DNA of 64,000 nt from Lumnitzera littorea (GCA_024138015.1 JAMXBB010000012.1:18850458-18914457), one strand, 5' to 3'; numbered from the stretch's first letter, positions 12,950 through 26,500 are shown. Numbers and translations: made by a program. The notes: generated by a model not told the origin, from the sequence alone.

Positions 12950-14076
12950 CGAAGTCGATTAGAGGTACCACCTTGAAACCTTCACATTCTTTAACCATGT
13001 CCTTGCTCGTAAACCATCTAGGCATCTATTGTAGTTCTTTGACTTTCATACCTTGAAGATGGCCTGGGAATCATGTCTTGAGTGAGTCTATTGGCTTGAA
13101 TGTATCTAGGATAGAGGTTGAAGCTAATTAGAGGTACTGTCTTGAAACCTTCACATTCTTTAACCATTTCCTTGCTCACAAACCATCTGGGCCTCCATAA
13201 TAATTCTTTAGCTTTCATACCCTAAAAGTATTAGACCTAGTAACAGGTAGCTTTGTCTTTAGGCAGTTTAATTCACTCTTCAAAAGACTTAATGAAGTCG
13301 TATTATTGTGTGAAGTTGGCTCGATTGAAATCAAGTTGGTAGCTTCTCATGTAGCTGATGAACCATACCATAAGTAAAGCCATATTGGTCTTCAGATCCC
13401 TACATTTCTTCTTTTTGAGATGATTTAGCAATTGGATTTATTCAGCCAAAAGGTTAGGGACATATATTTCCCCTTCAAGAAACTGGGTTACAATTTTTGC
13501 AACTCTAAAGTAGACTCGGCGTCTTTCATTAAGGAATAAGATGATGTTGAAGACCACTAAGATATAGGCATTGACTTGGTGCTAGTGTTAGGCTTCCAAG
13601 TTTGCATAAAAAATATCTCGTTTATCTCGATGTTTCAGCTTAGTAGAGAACTAGTTGATGACATCTTCTATCTGTATGGTCTTCCTTTGAATTAAAACCT
13701 GGTTTATCTCAGCTTTTCTGACTCCCAACAACTTATTAAAGATTTTTGGTATGGCAGCTTCTAAATCTAGGACATAGATATTATCTGTAATAGTAGAGGC
13801 CTATAATAATTGGGAGTACTCCTTGATGGTTGGGCTCAATTAATGTGGGCCAAGGCAAAAAGTGATTGATTCGAGCTTCCATAGATGTACCGAGGCCTGC
13901 ATTAAGGTAATATTCATAGAGATCTTTTGCAAGGACACAATGAGCTTAATTTTGTTCTTAATAAATTCTTGCTTATCTAGGTTAAAAAGTCAGAATCACA
14001 TTCGAACTACTTTTTAAGGCCAATGAGGTGGATGAACATCGATTTCTTTAAAAGCAACTTGACTTGATCTAGCCAT
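12950..14076 (-). pseudogene. upstream ORF (ORF1) of element A, broken
   Basis: A minus-strand frame opens with a Met at 14076 (MARSSQVAFKEIDVHPPHWP) and runs with stops for about 1.1 kb. Readable blocks include LDLEAAIPKIFNKLLGVRKA and IVTQFLEGEIYVPNLLAE, and, near 13218-13018, RPRWFVSKEMVKECEGF. A related sequence in element B (17390-18110, plus strand) shares the 'gaccaatatgg' and 'gctacctattactaggtc' segments. ORFs between the 5' LTR and gag are typical of Ogre-like elements. Their function is not established, and this copy cannot be translated intact. Confidence 0.6.
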
Positions 14077-14648
14077 ACTTATCTTTAAAAAAAAAAATTA
14101 CAATTAAAGCCTATCCTAAACTTTACATGGAATTATTACAGGATATTTACAAGGAAATATTACAATGGGATTATTTAAAAAAAAATACAAGGGAAATATA
14201 ACTTCACAACTACTCTTATCCATTTAGGTTTGCCACATAATTTTTTGAAAAGATTTTCATGTATGCAAAGGGTGGGTTCTAAAGATTCTTAAGTTTTATG
14301 GCTACTGTATTTTTCAAAGTAACGGTTTTGCAGTCACATTTAAACTTGAGTAGGGTAGCTTGATTGGCCCTAGAAGGTGGTTGCCTGACAACATCTGAAG
14401 TTTATACAATGACCTCTCTCCTAAGGTCTTAAGATGGCTTTGTTTTGACCTAATCTACCATAAATTTATGATGTGAAAAGTAAAGCAAAAATTAGAAAAA
14501 AAAAAACCCAAAACAACCCCCCTAAATGAGTTACAATAAAAATGTTAGTATATAATAAAACAAAATAAAATAATAATTGAATCAAGTATTATTTTTATTT
14601 GAAAAACAATCCTAATTTCGGCAAATTCTTGTAGCTAGCCCTCTCAAC

Positions 14649-14681
14649 GCATCCCCAGTGGAGTCGCTAAGCCATCGAGCT
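14649..14681 (-). other. primer binding site region of element A
   Basis: On the minus strand the LTR end TTCA is followed by AGCTCGATGGCTTAGCGACTCCACTGGGGATG. The core GCGACTCCACTGGGGATG is the motif commonly seen after the 5' LTR in plant Tat-type elements. This fixes the orientation of A. Confidence 0.7.
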
Positions 14682-16848
14682 TGAATTTTTTCGATTTCTT
14701 GTATTTTTAATATCATTTCCCATTTTCCGACTAATACTAAATCTTAACCCATTTAATATTAATTCTTAACTAGAGAAAATGGAAAATTTTGGTTTCTTTC
14801 TTTTTAATTGAAAATCTTTTTGGAGTCATAAAAATTGTAATCAATTGGGTGGATTAACTCAAATTTAGCTACCAATTTGGGAAAGAAATAGAAATTGTAA
14901 TTAACTAGGTGGATTGACTCCAATTTACCTATCAATTTTTTATTTTAAATTGATAAAAGCTAGAGAATTTCGAATTCGAAAGCTACCTATTAAACCCTAA
15001 TGGGTATCACTATTACTTTTCCAAAATTAGGTCTTATTTTTCAAAATTGTCTTTTTTAATATTTAAAAAAAAACAAAATAAAATTAAAAAACCTTAGTTT
15101 TTATAAATTTTTAAGTTGCCTCGGAAGTGCCTACATATCAGTTAGTTGGGATCAAATGTCCGTAGTTTTTTCTAAAAACTTTAATGTGTTGGTTTATTTT
15201 AATTTTTAAAAATCAATCGAGTTTACGTTTTTTGTCAATTTAGATTTATTGAAAAATTCTAAAGGGTCCTAGTTAAGTAAATCCTAATTTTTTTGAAACG
15301 GGTTAATCAAGTCTTCATTTCTTTGAAAACAATTTTTCTAATTGAATATATAAAAAAATTTTATTTTTATTTACATCTTTTCTTACTATTAATAAAACAA
15401 CTAAAAATAACCACAATCAGGAAATAAACAATGAAATAATAATGATAATAATAATAAAAACTAAATTGAACCTAAGATGAGAAAAGTGGTAAGGGTTGCA
15501 TAGGATGTGGATTGGATTGGATTGGATCGAACTTGGATTTGGGTTAGTTCGAACAAGTGTAGGTTGGGTCAACTTCAATCACTAATGCAGTGGTGAAGAC
15601 AACTTCCAATAGAGGCTCTCAATCACCAAATTAAATGAGAAAAAGAGTTTCGATGACGTTTTTATTGGGATTAATAGGGATAGAACTGACGCCGTGGTGA
15701 TTAGCGGTGGATTGGATGTGTTTGGGTTAGAGAGGCAGCGGCTTATTAATGTTTTAGGTCATCTTACTATGGTGTGCATATGAGTGGTCTCATGTGAAAG
15801 AGAAGATAAGTGAGAGGGTGTTGGATTGGGATTTGGTTCGTGGTTGTTGATGAATGGGCATTGGGTTGAAGGTGATGAAGAAGGAGAATGGTCGATGGGG
15901 ATTGTATTGGGAATAGCGTATACAAGAGAGAGGGTTAGTCGATTGTAGGGTTGGGTGTCGCAATATTATGGTGAGAGAGTGGATTTAGTTAATTGTTGCT
16001 AGGCGCTAAGGATGTGCATAAAGTGCTACTATTGTTTGTAGGGTGATCGTGTTTTGTAGTACCGGTGTCCGGCTGATGATTGTCGTACGTCTGTATTATG
16101 CATGGCTAATTGCTAAGGAGCATTATGGATGGGGCATAGTGTGGTTGTGTTGTGGATGCTGTAGGAGTAGGCTTTGGTCTGATCTTAGGTGTTGCTATGT
16201 TGGTGTTCAAGTTTATAGTTGAGAGTGGTGTGTATCAGGTTTGATTTGAGCATGTAAGGATATGATGTTCTGTATGGGGATGTTGGAGTTACGGCTTGCG
16301 ATGTTGTCTGCTGTTCAAAACGTGATTGATCGAGCTATAAGGGAAAGGGATTGTTGTAGCATACAGCAGCAGATTTCAACAGTGGACGATGATTGATGTG
16401 TGTGCGTGGAGATGATCCTCGTGAAGGAGACAAAGGTCAGATGAGGATGGGGTAGGTCAGTGTGTGATTAATTCCTAAAAACTTTTGCACCATATGATAC
16501 ATATTTATAAAACTCAAAATGAATCTTTTGTATTGACTCAAATTTGATTTGTTAAAGATCTAAATTAGATTTAAATCATACAAATCTTGATTTTATTAGA
16601 TTTAATACTATTGTATCATATTAGTGTTTTTCAACAACTATTTAGTTAAGATCTTATCCAATTGATCTTTTTTTTTTAATTTTCTCTTTTTTAGTTTTTT
16701 TTTTTCTTTTTTCCTTTTTTATTTTTCTAAAAATTTTCTATCTTTTTGTCTTTTTATCATTTTTACAATTTTTTGTTATTTTTTGAATTAAGACTCCTAA
16801 GAAAACTAAAAATTAAAACTACTTGAGGGCGAAAATAAAGTGTCTACA
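14682..16848 (-). repeat. 5' LTR of element A
   Basis: This is the partner of 6539-8561. It runs from TGAATTTTTTCG to GTGTCTACA on the plus strand. It is about 140 bp longer than the left copy, partly through a T-rich expansion near 16668-16780. Confidence 0.85.
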
Positions 16849-17389
16849 AACTCCCACTTAAGCTTAATATGACCAATGAAAGTGTTTTTGTTTTTTTTTT
16901 TAACAAGTAAAGTCATAAACCTTAAGGACTTACCCTAATTACATTCATAAACCATTTTGGCAAATTGGTATGATATGACAAGACTCTAAAAAAAGAAAAG
17001 AAGAAAATTAATTGTGAAGTTTCATAATCTTTTTTCCTGTAATTGTTTTCTTCTCTTTAGAATACTAATGTAATTCCCGTGTAAATAAGATAGTTTTGAT
17101 ATAATTTTCTTTTCATCCTTTTTGTATAAAATGGTTAGGTCTTCTCCTACATTGACTCTTTTTAAAAAAGTCCATATTTATGTGCCTTTAGAGCCTAAGG
17201 GGATACTTAAAAGATGGTTTCGATTTTTCAATCTAAACTAATAGAAATTCTTTGAAGACAAGATTAAGTCCGTCCTCTCATTGCTCAAAGTCTAGACTAA
17301 TTTCACCATGGTACGGGCTTTGGTCTACTTCTAGGACCCTTAAAGTCAGTCTTTTTGTTTTGGCCCATGTCGATTGAGCCTAACTGTCG
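16849..17389 (+). other. leader of element B, no gene seen
   Basis: AT-rich sequence lies between the inserted element A and the upstream ORF of B. I saw no conserved coding sequence or repeat partner. Confidence 0.4.
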
Positions 17390-18110
17390 AAGAATATTCC
17401 TATATGTTAGGAGTCCCTTTTGTCAAAAACAAAAAATATGTCCCAGATATCGTGGCTAGCCTTGCAAAGATTTTCAAAAAGCTCCTTAGCCTCCATGAAT
17501 TTGAAATATGCAAAATATAGGCAGATCCCTATGAGAGAATCATTAAGGTGGACGATCTTTTTACTTGGTTCGTGACCCCATCCAACTATAACCAGAAACT
17601 CTTTTGTAGTAGCTTTGATGATTGGTAGCAACATAGGATCAACACCTTTATTTTGGTAGCATTTGGAAGCATTTTATTCCCTAATGGGATATTTCACATA
17701 CATTATAGGATTACAGAGCTAGTAACCTAGTTTTTAGAAGAGAAATTTTATGTCCCAACACTACTAACAACACAGGCCAGATTGCTCAGTTGTCTCTAAG
17801 AAGAGAAGAATGGAGAATTAAAGACCAATATGGTGTTACTCATGGTTGGTTTATCAACCATACTTGGAGTTATAAACTTGACTTCCTTCATACGAAAGAC
17901 ACCTAGAAGATGAATCCTATTGATGTTTTTTGCTGTTTTTATTGAACTTCCCAAAGATGTTGCTACCTATTACTAGGTCAAAGCATTCCAGAAGTTCCAT
18001 GTTAAAGACATCTCCTAAGTTACCAGATGGATCAAGGTAGCTAAGCTAAAGAAAAGAAAAAGATTGAAGAGGAGCCAAGATACCGCAAGAAAAAGAAGAT
18101 CTAGACTTTA
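17390..18110 (+). pseudogene. upstream ORF (ORF1) of element B, broken
   Basis: The plus-strand translation reads, with stops, as LWLALQRFSK..LASMNLKYAKYRQIP, then LRWTIFLLGSWPHP, then a basic end KLKKRKRLKRSQ. It aligns with the minus-strand ORF1 of element A (12950-14076) over the 'gaccaatatgg' and 'gctacctattactagg' segments. It sits directly upstream of the gag, the normal position for this extra ORF in Ogre-like elements. A longer open frame on the minus strand here (17407-17634) is antisense to it. The role is unknown. Confidence 0.55.
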
Positions 18111-18579
18111 GAGTGTTTGCAATAAATTTCGAATAATGTAATGGAAACTTCAAATGCAATAAAAATATTTTCCTTGCCATATTATAGTCAGTTTGCCAGC
18201 TCCTTTCTCTACATCCGCATGCCCTTATATTGCATTCACTAGTTTCTATTTGAGTAACATCATGAGAGTCGTGTCCTTAAGTTTCTAAATGTTTGATTTC
18301 TTTACATGTCCTTTCCTTTGTGCCTTCTACTCTAACTCTTTCCAATCTTTTCTCCTATGGGGTTATTTTTTGTAGGTTACCTAAAATGATCAATTGTAAA
18401 TAATTAGGCTCTTGATCCCTTAGAAATGTTTTTTTACTCTTTCCTCTTAACTTGTAAATAAGTCTTATCATTGTATTATACTTCTTTTTAAGTCCTTTTC
18501 TCTCTCTTGAAATGAAGAGTATTCTTTTAAAATAAAATCAAGAAGTTGCTAACAGGTGAGGATTCTTGTCAGGACTAGT

Positions 18580-19624
18580 GGCTAACAATGGAAATAACAA
18601 TAAACTTGATGACAACAACCTTATAGAAGTAAGGTTTTGCTCATTAGAGCAAACGGTGGGGAAAATAATTGAATAGTTGAATTTTCTAGTTGACAGCATC
18701 GTCCTACTTAGAGCTACAATATCATCAAAAGAAGAGCACTTAGAAGCTCGACAAGGAGAATCTATTGAAGCACCTCTTCTTAAAGAAAAGATCCATCTAA
18801 CTTTCCAACCTAAGACTCATTCTTTCTTAGTTGACCCAAAGTCGAGTCAGGAAAGTATCAAGGAGTTGGAAAGGAAGCTAACTTAGTAGATAACTGAACA
18901 GATGAGAGCATAGAGAAATGATGATAGATTCGAGCAGGCTAAGATCACTAACTTTTCTACATACGATGTCAAAGCCTACTTAGAAAAATTCAAAATACCA
19001 GAGTTTGGGAAGTACGATGGGACTGGATGCATAAAGCTACACATTAGATTATACGTCCACAAGATGGCTAAATATGTTCGAAATAATCAACTCATGGTAT
19101 AAACTCTCCAAGATAGTCTGATAGGGCCTACATTAACCCAATACGCCCAGCTCGATCTTAGCTAGATCAATACTTAGGAGAAATTGGCTTGGGCATTCTA
19201 TAAGCATTATAAGTATAACATTGAGATAGTTCCTTTGATTTGGGACTTGTGCACAATGAAAAAGAAAAAAGAAAAATGAGTCATTTAAAGAATACACCAA
19301 AAGGTAAAGATGCATGGTAGCTAGAATCATTCCTCCTCTCCTTAAAAAAGAATTTATATCTATCTTTATTGACTCATTAGAGGAACTATATTATGAGCAC
19401 TTATTGGGTAATACAATGGCTAGTTTTGTACATATTGTACTTGTTGGGAGCCGTATTAAAGAAGCCATAAGGATAGGAAAGTTGATCGAAAAAAGACTAG
19501 CCTCACTAGATTTAGAGGCATATATAAATACTACGACATCAATACCACTACTAAGCAAAAAAGGCCCAAAAGTACCTAGAAGAAAGTTCACTCAGCCTCG
19601 TTATCTCAAGTCTTTGACTAACTA
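18580..19624 (+). pseudogene. gag of element B (Tat lineage), broken
   Basis: Translation gives the recognisable core of Tat-type gag. The first block is FKIPEFGKYDGTGCIKLH, then VHKMAKYVRNNQLM, then LQDSLIGPTLTQYAQLDLS at about 18980-19160. After a frame change comes PPLLKKEFISIFIDSLEELY and YYEHLLGNTMASFVHIV, ending at 19624. The upstream part (18677-18886) is open and contains a charged stretch. Several stops and at least one frameshift make it non-functional. Gag would assemble the virus-like particle in the cytoplasm. No zinc knuckle was recognised at the C-terminal end. Confidence 0.75.
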
Positions 19625-20945
19625 AGAAAAGAAAAGAAGGCTTATTACAACAGAAAGCCCTAATACTAAGATACAAGCTAAGGAAATATGACCCAAATGC
19701 ACAATGTGAATATTACATGGGTTAGTAAGGGCATTATTCTAACAATTGCTGGGAATTGAAATATTGAGTTCAAGACCTAATAGGTGCTAAGGCAATCTAA
19801 TTGGACTCAATTCAAAGAAAGGGTCAAATTTCTCAATATTTGTACAAGACAAGTGATTCAAATAAATTACTTTGTGTGCATTTCTCTTGTTTTAAGGTAT
19901 CTTATTATTTAAAAGGTTTAGAATGAAGAAAGGCAAGACGAATCCCAAACATTAACCTTGAGGCACTTTGAAAGTCAAGTTACATCAATGTGAGACTATT
20001 GGATTCGTTCCTTAAAGGAAGTCCATCTTGTGTTTGATACACAAATCAAAATGAAGTTAGGCAATCTTTTCAAAATTAAACCCTATCAAGAATCACCCCT
20101 ACAATAGGGCAAAAAGGAGGTTAAGAGCACTTATCAAAAGAAAAGGTTAAAACTAATTTATGCTTGCTTTAGTCACATCAATTCAAGAGTAATTGTTACC
20201 ATTGATAACTAATTTTCTCTAAGATGAAGAAAGGCATTCGTTTTAAACACTAAACACAAAACCACATACGCTTTAAGCTGCAAGACAAAAAGACAAAAGA
20301 AAGAATAATCATTTTTTATCTTAAATGAAAAAAGGAAAAAAGAGGAAAAATGAGAAAATGTGAAATGAAAAATGAAAAGTGTGCTTGATACAAACAAGGT
20401 GATTAAGTTCAGAGTCCTAAAACCCAAAAAGATATGGGGTATGGAAACCCATTCTTGAATTAAGACCTACATTTCAAATAAAGGCTCTAAAAATACAGTC
20501 AAAGCAATTAAGCTTGAAAGAAGTTAGGGCAAATACCAAAGTTTCCCCTTAAAAATTATGATCCCCAAAGAAATTACAATTGACACATGGCTTAAGGCCT
20601 ACCTACAATTCCACCCTTTCTTAAAGGCCCTTTTAATTAAAGGAGATAACTTATCCTTGGTAAAAATTATATTTGAAACAAAGGCAAGCATAATTTTAGT
20701 TTTACCTATAAGGTTCTTGACTTGTAAACCCGAGTTGAAGAGTAATTCTTTCATAAAAGGCCATTTTTAGTAATATCCATTGTAAAACCAAGGACCAAAA
20801 GCCTTTATTTCCTTACAGTCTAAAAAAGACCTAACGGATTGATTAAAAGTGTATTGCTTACAAGGTGCATTGTAATTTTTGGAATTGATGTCGAGAGAAG
20901 AATTTAAGCCAAGAATGTGAGGAAGTCCTTTTAGACTAAACTTGA
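19625..20945 (+). other. element B interior downstream of gag, no pol recognised
   Basis: Only short open frames are present (for example 20558-20770 on the plus strand, product not recognised). I found no protease, RT, RNase H or integrase motif. Element II begins at the right end. Confidence 0.45.
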
Positions 20946-21789
20946 TGCATCTCTAGGGTCAGATACATGGAGAAGCACCATAACGAAGCAAACCAAAACA
21001 ATAAGAGAAAAAGTTAGCAAAGTTTAGGAAGCTACCGAATGAATATGATACACCACTTGATCTTACTTAGTCTACAATCTACCAAATATGACACATCAGT
21101 TCAAACTGAAGGGTTACTCGCTACTACTCCTTCCTAAAGGGAATAGATAAGAGTTGAAATGATGATGAGAACATTAAGGTTGCTCAATGAGAGTAATTTG
21201 TATTGATTGGTTTGTTGTTGTTGCATATAAGAAAATGAGGGTTTATATACTCATCCACTAGGGTTATTTTACATGTATGAAAAGACAAAAAGATATTCTA
21301 TAATTAGGTTATATGAAACATACTAAAATGGGTAAAAGAAACAAAAAATATTTAGTACGGAAAAAAAAAAGAATCATTTTGGAAAGTTGTATCCAGGAGA
21401 TATGTGTCACGTGGAGAATGGAAGTTAAGAATATGATACAAGTAGGCGAAACAGGAAATGCTAGCAGTCAAAGGCCAATCTGATTTGGACCAGGTCGAGG
21501 ACTAATTACTTCTTCCAAAGAAAAGTTAGCTTGATTCAGGGTTAGATGCCTATGGTCGGATCGGGAGCTCACTTTGGCTATTATTGGGCTATCTTCTAGG
21601 CTAAAGCATCATTGTTGAATAGGGGTGGATCTGACATAAGTAAGGACCTGATATTTGAGTCAACAAGAGACTAGCTCGAGATAGGAATCCCCGTCTCAGC
21701 TATGGCCTAAAGCTAAGGTCTTCCAAGCGAGTCTTTGGAGTCCTCTAGCTCGGCTACGTATGATTGGTCTAGGGGTTTGATTCCTATTA
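20946..21789 (-). repeat. 3' LTR of element II
   Basis: This direct repeat of 26613-27445 runs from TGCATCTCTAGGG to TTCCTATTA. Its start may be 3 bases further left (TGATGCATC). A second relative is at 3664-4345. Confidence 0.85.
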
Positions 21790-23201
21790 TCTGCCTAGGG
21801 GTTAGAAAGATTTATCCTCAAATCTAGAGTAGTATCTACTCTCTCTTCAAGGGCGCCTGTAGGGTCTTCTTTTATAGGTTGGTGGGGAATTAGATCAGAC
21901 ACATTAAAGGTGGAAGAAACACTATAGTTATCAGGTAATTCGATCTAGTAGGCATTACGGTTGATTTTCTTCATGACCTTAAACGAACCATTAGTACGAG
22001 GAGATAGTTTGTTTTGTCTCAAGTGTGGGAATCGTTCTTGGCTAAGGTGTATCCATACTAAGTCTTCTGGGTGAAAAGAAACAGTTTGGTAACCTCGGCT
22101 ACCAATTTCTCATTATTTTTTATTGAACTTGGTGATCTTCTTGGTTATAAACTGGTGTAACTTATGCAATTCTTGGGCTCGGTTAACTCTGAATTGACTT
22201 TCTTCAATAGCTACTAGGGCGCTAATCATCTTTAGGGGAATAATGGGATTCAAGCCGTAGATGACCTCAAATGGTGTCCTCCCAATAGTGCTATGAACAA
22301 TTTGGTTGTATGTAAACTCCACAACTGGTAGGCATAGATCTCAATCCCTCAAGTTCTTCCTTATAACAACGTTGAGCAGATTACCTAGTATCTTGTTCAC
22401 TACTTCAATCTAGCCATCAATCTGAAGGTGGTTATTGGAGCTGAATACAAGTTTAGTTCCAATTCTTCTCCAAAGAGTCTTCCAAAAATAGCTTAAAAAT
22501 TTTGTATCCCGATCTAAAACAATAGTCTTTGGTACCCCATGTAGTCGGACAACCTCCTGCAAAAACAGATCAAAAATATATAAAGCATCGTTAGTTTGAT
22601 GGCACGGAATGAAGTGCATCATCTTGCTAAAGTGGTCTATTACAATAAAAATAGAATCTTTTCCTCTAGATGTTCAGGACAACCTTAGGACAAAGTCCAT
22701 GCTGAGGTTGGCCTAAAGTAAGGTTGGTGTTGGCAGCAGTATGTACTCTCCATGGGGTTCTCTCTTCTCCTTAGCTCGCTTACATACCTCACAACACCTT
22801 ATTACCTTATGGACATCCTTAGCCAGACTGAGCCAATAAAAGTTTTCCTTCAACAGATTGGTTGCCTTGGTCTCCCTAAAATGACCAGATAATCCTTTGC
22901 TATGAGCTTCCTTGATCAATAGCTTACGTGTAAAGCAGTTTGGAATACATAGCTTGCTGTCCTTGAATAGATAGCTATCCTTAAGATAGTATCCTCTAAC
23001 AACTACCCCTTCTCGGCATTGTTTAACAATGGGGCCAAAGTAAGGATCAGTAGCATATTGCTCAGTGATGAGTGAGAATCCCAATAATTTTGTCTGCAAA
23101 ATGGTCAGCAAAGTTTGCCATTGTGACAAAGTGTTGGCGACCACATTTGTGCTTTTCTTCTTGTACCGTATTACGTACGAAAACCCTTCCATAAACTCCA
23201 A
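21790..23201 (-). pseudogene. integrase of element II
   Basis: From right to left, the zinc-binding HHCC part is at 22713-23201, with blocks such as HSKGLSGHFRETKATNLL and CCEVCKRAKEKREPHG. The catalytic core is at 22410-22622 (HFIPCHQTNDALYIFDLFLQ, VRLHGVPKTIVLDRDTKF). The last core segment is at 22113-22322 (EFTYNQIVHSTIGRTPFEVI). The C-terminal GPY/F-like part is at about 21800-22090 (PDNYSVSSTFNVSDLIP). Stops separate the blocks. The enzyme would insert the cDNA into nuclear DNA. Confidence 0.8.
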
Positions 23202-24524
23202 CCACTTGTCTTACCTCTTCGAAAGCTTGTTTTGACTCTCAAGATGCTTTAATGATTTATGGTTAGTGTAAATAACAAACTTTCATAGCAATAGATAGTG
23301 TTACCAAACAGTGAGGGCTCAAAAGAGGGAGTATAATTCCTTCTCGTATACAGAATGGTTTAAGGTAAGACTACTAAGTTTCTCACTGTGGTAGGCGACA
23401 GGTCGTTGCTTCTACATTAGGACAGCACTAATTCTAACTCCCAATGCATTACATTCTAATTTAAAGGGCTTGTCAAAATCTGGTAGTAATAAGACAGGTG
23501 CCGACGTAAGTTTTTCCTTAATCTCTCTAAAGCTCTATTCAGTTCAGTCATTTCACCTAAGTCCTTCACTCTTCTTTGTCAATTCGATCAATGGAGCGAT
23601 TATTATATTGAAGTCCTTAATAAATCGCCTGTAGAAAGAAACTAGGTTATGAAAACTTTAGACCTTAGTGACATTTTTCGGCATCAGCCATTCCAGAATG
23701 GCTTGGATTTTTTCCTCATTTGCTTGGATCCCTTCCTTTGACACTATAAACCCTAAGAAAACCACCTCATTCTGACACAACGTACACTTCCTTACATTCT
23801 TATACAATTTCTCAGTTAACAAAATGTCAAATACGTTACAAAGATGTTAAATATGGTTGTCCATGTTGACACTATATACCAGTATGTCATCAAAATACAT
23901 AACCACACACTTTACTATCAGAGGGTGCATCACATGGTTCATTAACCTCATGAATGTGCTCGGCACATTAGTAAGTTCAAACGGCATAAACAACCATTCG
24001 TAGAGTTCATGCCTAATCTTAAAGGTAGTCTTCCACTCATCTCCTAATCTCATACGAATCTGGTGGTAGCTACTTTGTAGATCAATCTTTGAAAATATCT
24101 TGGTGCCATGAAGCTCATCTAACATGTCATCGAACCTCGATATCGAATATCTGTACTTAACAGTAATTTGGTTGATTACTCGGTTGTCGATGTACATGTA
24201 CCATAAACAATACTTCTTTGGAACGAGTAGAGTTGGTATAGTACAACGGATCATGCTCTCCCTCACATATCCCCGCTTTATAAGCTTGTCTACCTATTTC
24301 TTCAACTCAGCAACTTACTTAAGGTTCATTCTATATGTAGGTCAGTTCAATAAGGCGGTGCTTGGCTGTAGATGAATACAGTGCTCTATACCTCGGACTA
24401 GAGGTAGTCTTCTAGGCAGTTCTTCTAGAAACAAGTCGAAAAACTCATTTAGCAACATTTGGATCTCTTTTGGAACATTCTCTAATTCCTTCATCTCTAA
24501 CAATCTTCTAACTAACAGGAACAT
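23202..24524 (-). pseudogene. reverse transcriptase and RNase H of element II
   Basis: The RT N-terminal part is at 24342-24524. The RT core at 23847-24266 has IFSKIDLQSSYHQIRMRLGD and the active site VVMYFDDILVYS, with both catalytic Asp residues kept. The region 23202-23840 carries the RT thumb and RNase H with several stops, leading into the DALSRW-like junction (VVANTLSQWQ at about 23130). The catalytic box is kept although the polyprotein as a whole is broken. Confidence 0.82.
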
Positions 24525-26500
24525 AGGTTCATCAGCCTTCTCAATGGATCAAACCTCTCTTTGGCTCATCACCAAGGCCTTCTTCTTACCAGCCCTAGGT
24601 GAGCTGATTATGGGTCTCATTCACTTAGGAGAAGGTCATAGGTTGCAACACAATTTTCCTTCCATCCTTAAAAAAGGCATACGTGTTCTTATACCCATCG
24701 TGAGTAACACGTTGGTTAAACAACTAAGGTCGTCCAAGCAGTAGATGTGAAGCTTCCATAGGGATGATATTGTAAACTACTTTGTCCCTATATACATTCC
24801 TAACACTAAATGGTACTATCACTTGCTCGATCATGTGCAAAGCACCCTTATCATGAAGCTAATGCAGCTTGTATGGTCGGGGATGCTTGGAGGTCAACAG
24901 ACCCAACCTTTGTACAAAGGACTGTGCAACTACATTAGTACAACTTCCTCTGTCCAGTATAATGGTACATAATTGTCCCTTGATGGTACATTTGGTGTAG
25001 AGTAGGTTTTCCCTTTGGTCTTCCTTGGAGCTCAATACTAGCCTTAGAACTAAGGTTATCACTTTTCCTTAGTCGGCGTAGATACAGGTTTTCTCTTCAT
25101 CTTCGAATTTAGGTTTTCCAACATCCTCTTCCTTCTTGAGCTTGCTCTCGTTGGTACTATCCACCACATCTCCTCGAAGCACCATAACAAGTTGGCTCAG
25201 ACACTCGGCAGGCATATGTCCAAAGCTTAAACATTCAAAGCATTTTACTTCGCTAGTCTTCTGTATAGAGGTTTACCCCTTCTCATATGTCCTCAGGGTC
25301 GGCCTAACCTTGGCTCGACTCGGTTGTCATCCGGTTTGTCACTCCTTTCCTTTGCTTAGTGTGGCTTTCTTGGCTTGACTTAAACTAGTTGGTGTAATAT
25401 TAGGGCTCACAAGAATGTCGGCCCAAGTCAGCTCAAAACATTTCTCCTTTGCTTTTCGACCCTTTGTACAATCTTGATTGCATCTTCTAAGATATAAAAC
25501 CTCTGTACTTCCACGATATTGCGAATCTCATACTTGAGCCCAGAAATGAACCTTGATATTGTACGAGCCTCTAGTTCTTCTACGTTGACTTGGATCATTA
25601 GCATCTGGAACTCTCTGACATAGTCATCAATAGATTGGTTTCCTTGGCGAAGCTCCTACAACTTTGCAAATGTATGTTATAGGTAAGTCTTGGGTATAAA
25701 TCTTTCTCTTAACAACCTTTTCTTCTCATCTTAAGTTCTAACACCTCATCTTGCATCTCTTGTTTTGGCTGCATTCAAAATTTTCCATCACATTGTAGCA
25801 TACCTAGTAAACTCTAGTGCAGTAAGTCAGACTTTGATAGCATCCATATACCTATAACATTCAAACGCTTTCTCGATCTTCTCTTCCCATTCCAAATATT
25901 CATGCATTTCCACTTCCATCGAAGGGCGGGATTTTAACCTTGATATTGTCTAACCCTCAAGAAGCTTGGTGTCCTCGTCCCTATGCTTAGTAATAGTCAC
26001 CTTCCTCTTCTTCCTCCCCTAACTCTTCAGCTTCCAGCTCTTCATCATCTTCCCCAATCTCCTCCAACTCCAGTCTTCATTTAGTAGCTCCTCCAACTCA
26101 AGGGGTTTGAATTGGGCGATAGGCTTGACTAGCTTGGACATAACCACTCTCTTGAACATTGTCAGGTAGATTTTGCGATGGCATACCTTATAGTTGTTGC
26201 TTGTTAACCTGCATTGCTATGACTAAACTCTCAACAAGGTTTGTGAGTCTGTTAAGTTTGTCGTCAACGAACTATGACTACGACTAGGTTGAGCACTACT
26301 ACTGTGGTCACCAATGACACCCTAAACACTCAAGTTTAACATAGTACAATACTTCCCAATTAGATTAACAATTCATTAGCAACTTTAGTACCTAATAGTC
26401 ACTCAAATAGAATAGAAACAAACTTGCCCTGTTTTCGTAATGAAAAACAAAGTAACAACAGAGTAACAACAAAACCATACTTGTTATCACACAAACACAC
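24525..26500 (-). pseudogene. gag and protease of element II
   Basis: The minus-strand gag is broken by stops. Its nucleocapsid zinc knuckle is intact at about 25201-25245 (CFECLSFGHMPAEC, spacing C-2-C-4-H-4-C). Acidic tracts lie near 25985-26050. The protease follows at 24859-25062 with CTIILDRGSCTNVV, where the usual D-S-G is D-R-G. Further left, a segment reads MIEQVIVPFSVRNVYRD. A plus-strand open frame at 25136-25378 is antisense to the zinc-knuckle region and is not a gene. Confidence 0.75.

Larger units (their letters stand above)
6539..16848 (-). mobile_element. Tat/Ogre-like element A, minus strand, inserted into element B
   Basis: Two direct repeats of about 2.0-2.2 kb (6539-8561 and 14682-16848) flank a 6.1-kb interior. 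On the minus strand the order is 5' LTR (right), PBS, upstream ORF (14076 down to about 12950), a long stretch without recognisable coding, tandem repeats (9770-8690), polypurine tract, then 3' LTR (left). Both LTRs start TGTAGACAC on the minus strand. I see no gag, protease, RT or integrase, so the element is non-autonomous. Its upstream ORF and tandem repeats are homologous to those of element B, so A and B are related subfamilies. No clear target-site duplication was found (GAGCC on the left, AACTC on the right). Confidence 0.8.

Noticed and set aside
17407..17634. Minus-strand open frame of 75 codons
   Set aside because: Antisense to the plus-strand ORF1 of element B, which has the recognisable relative in element A.
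25136..25378. Plus-strand open frame of 80 codons
   Set aside because: Antisense to the intact gag zinc knuckle of element II.
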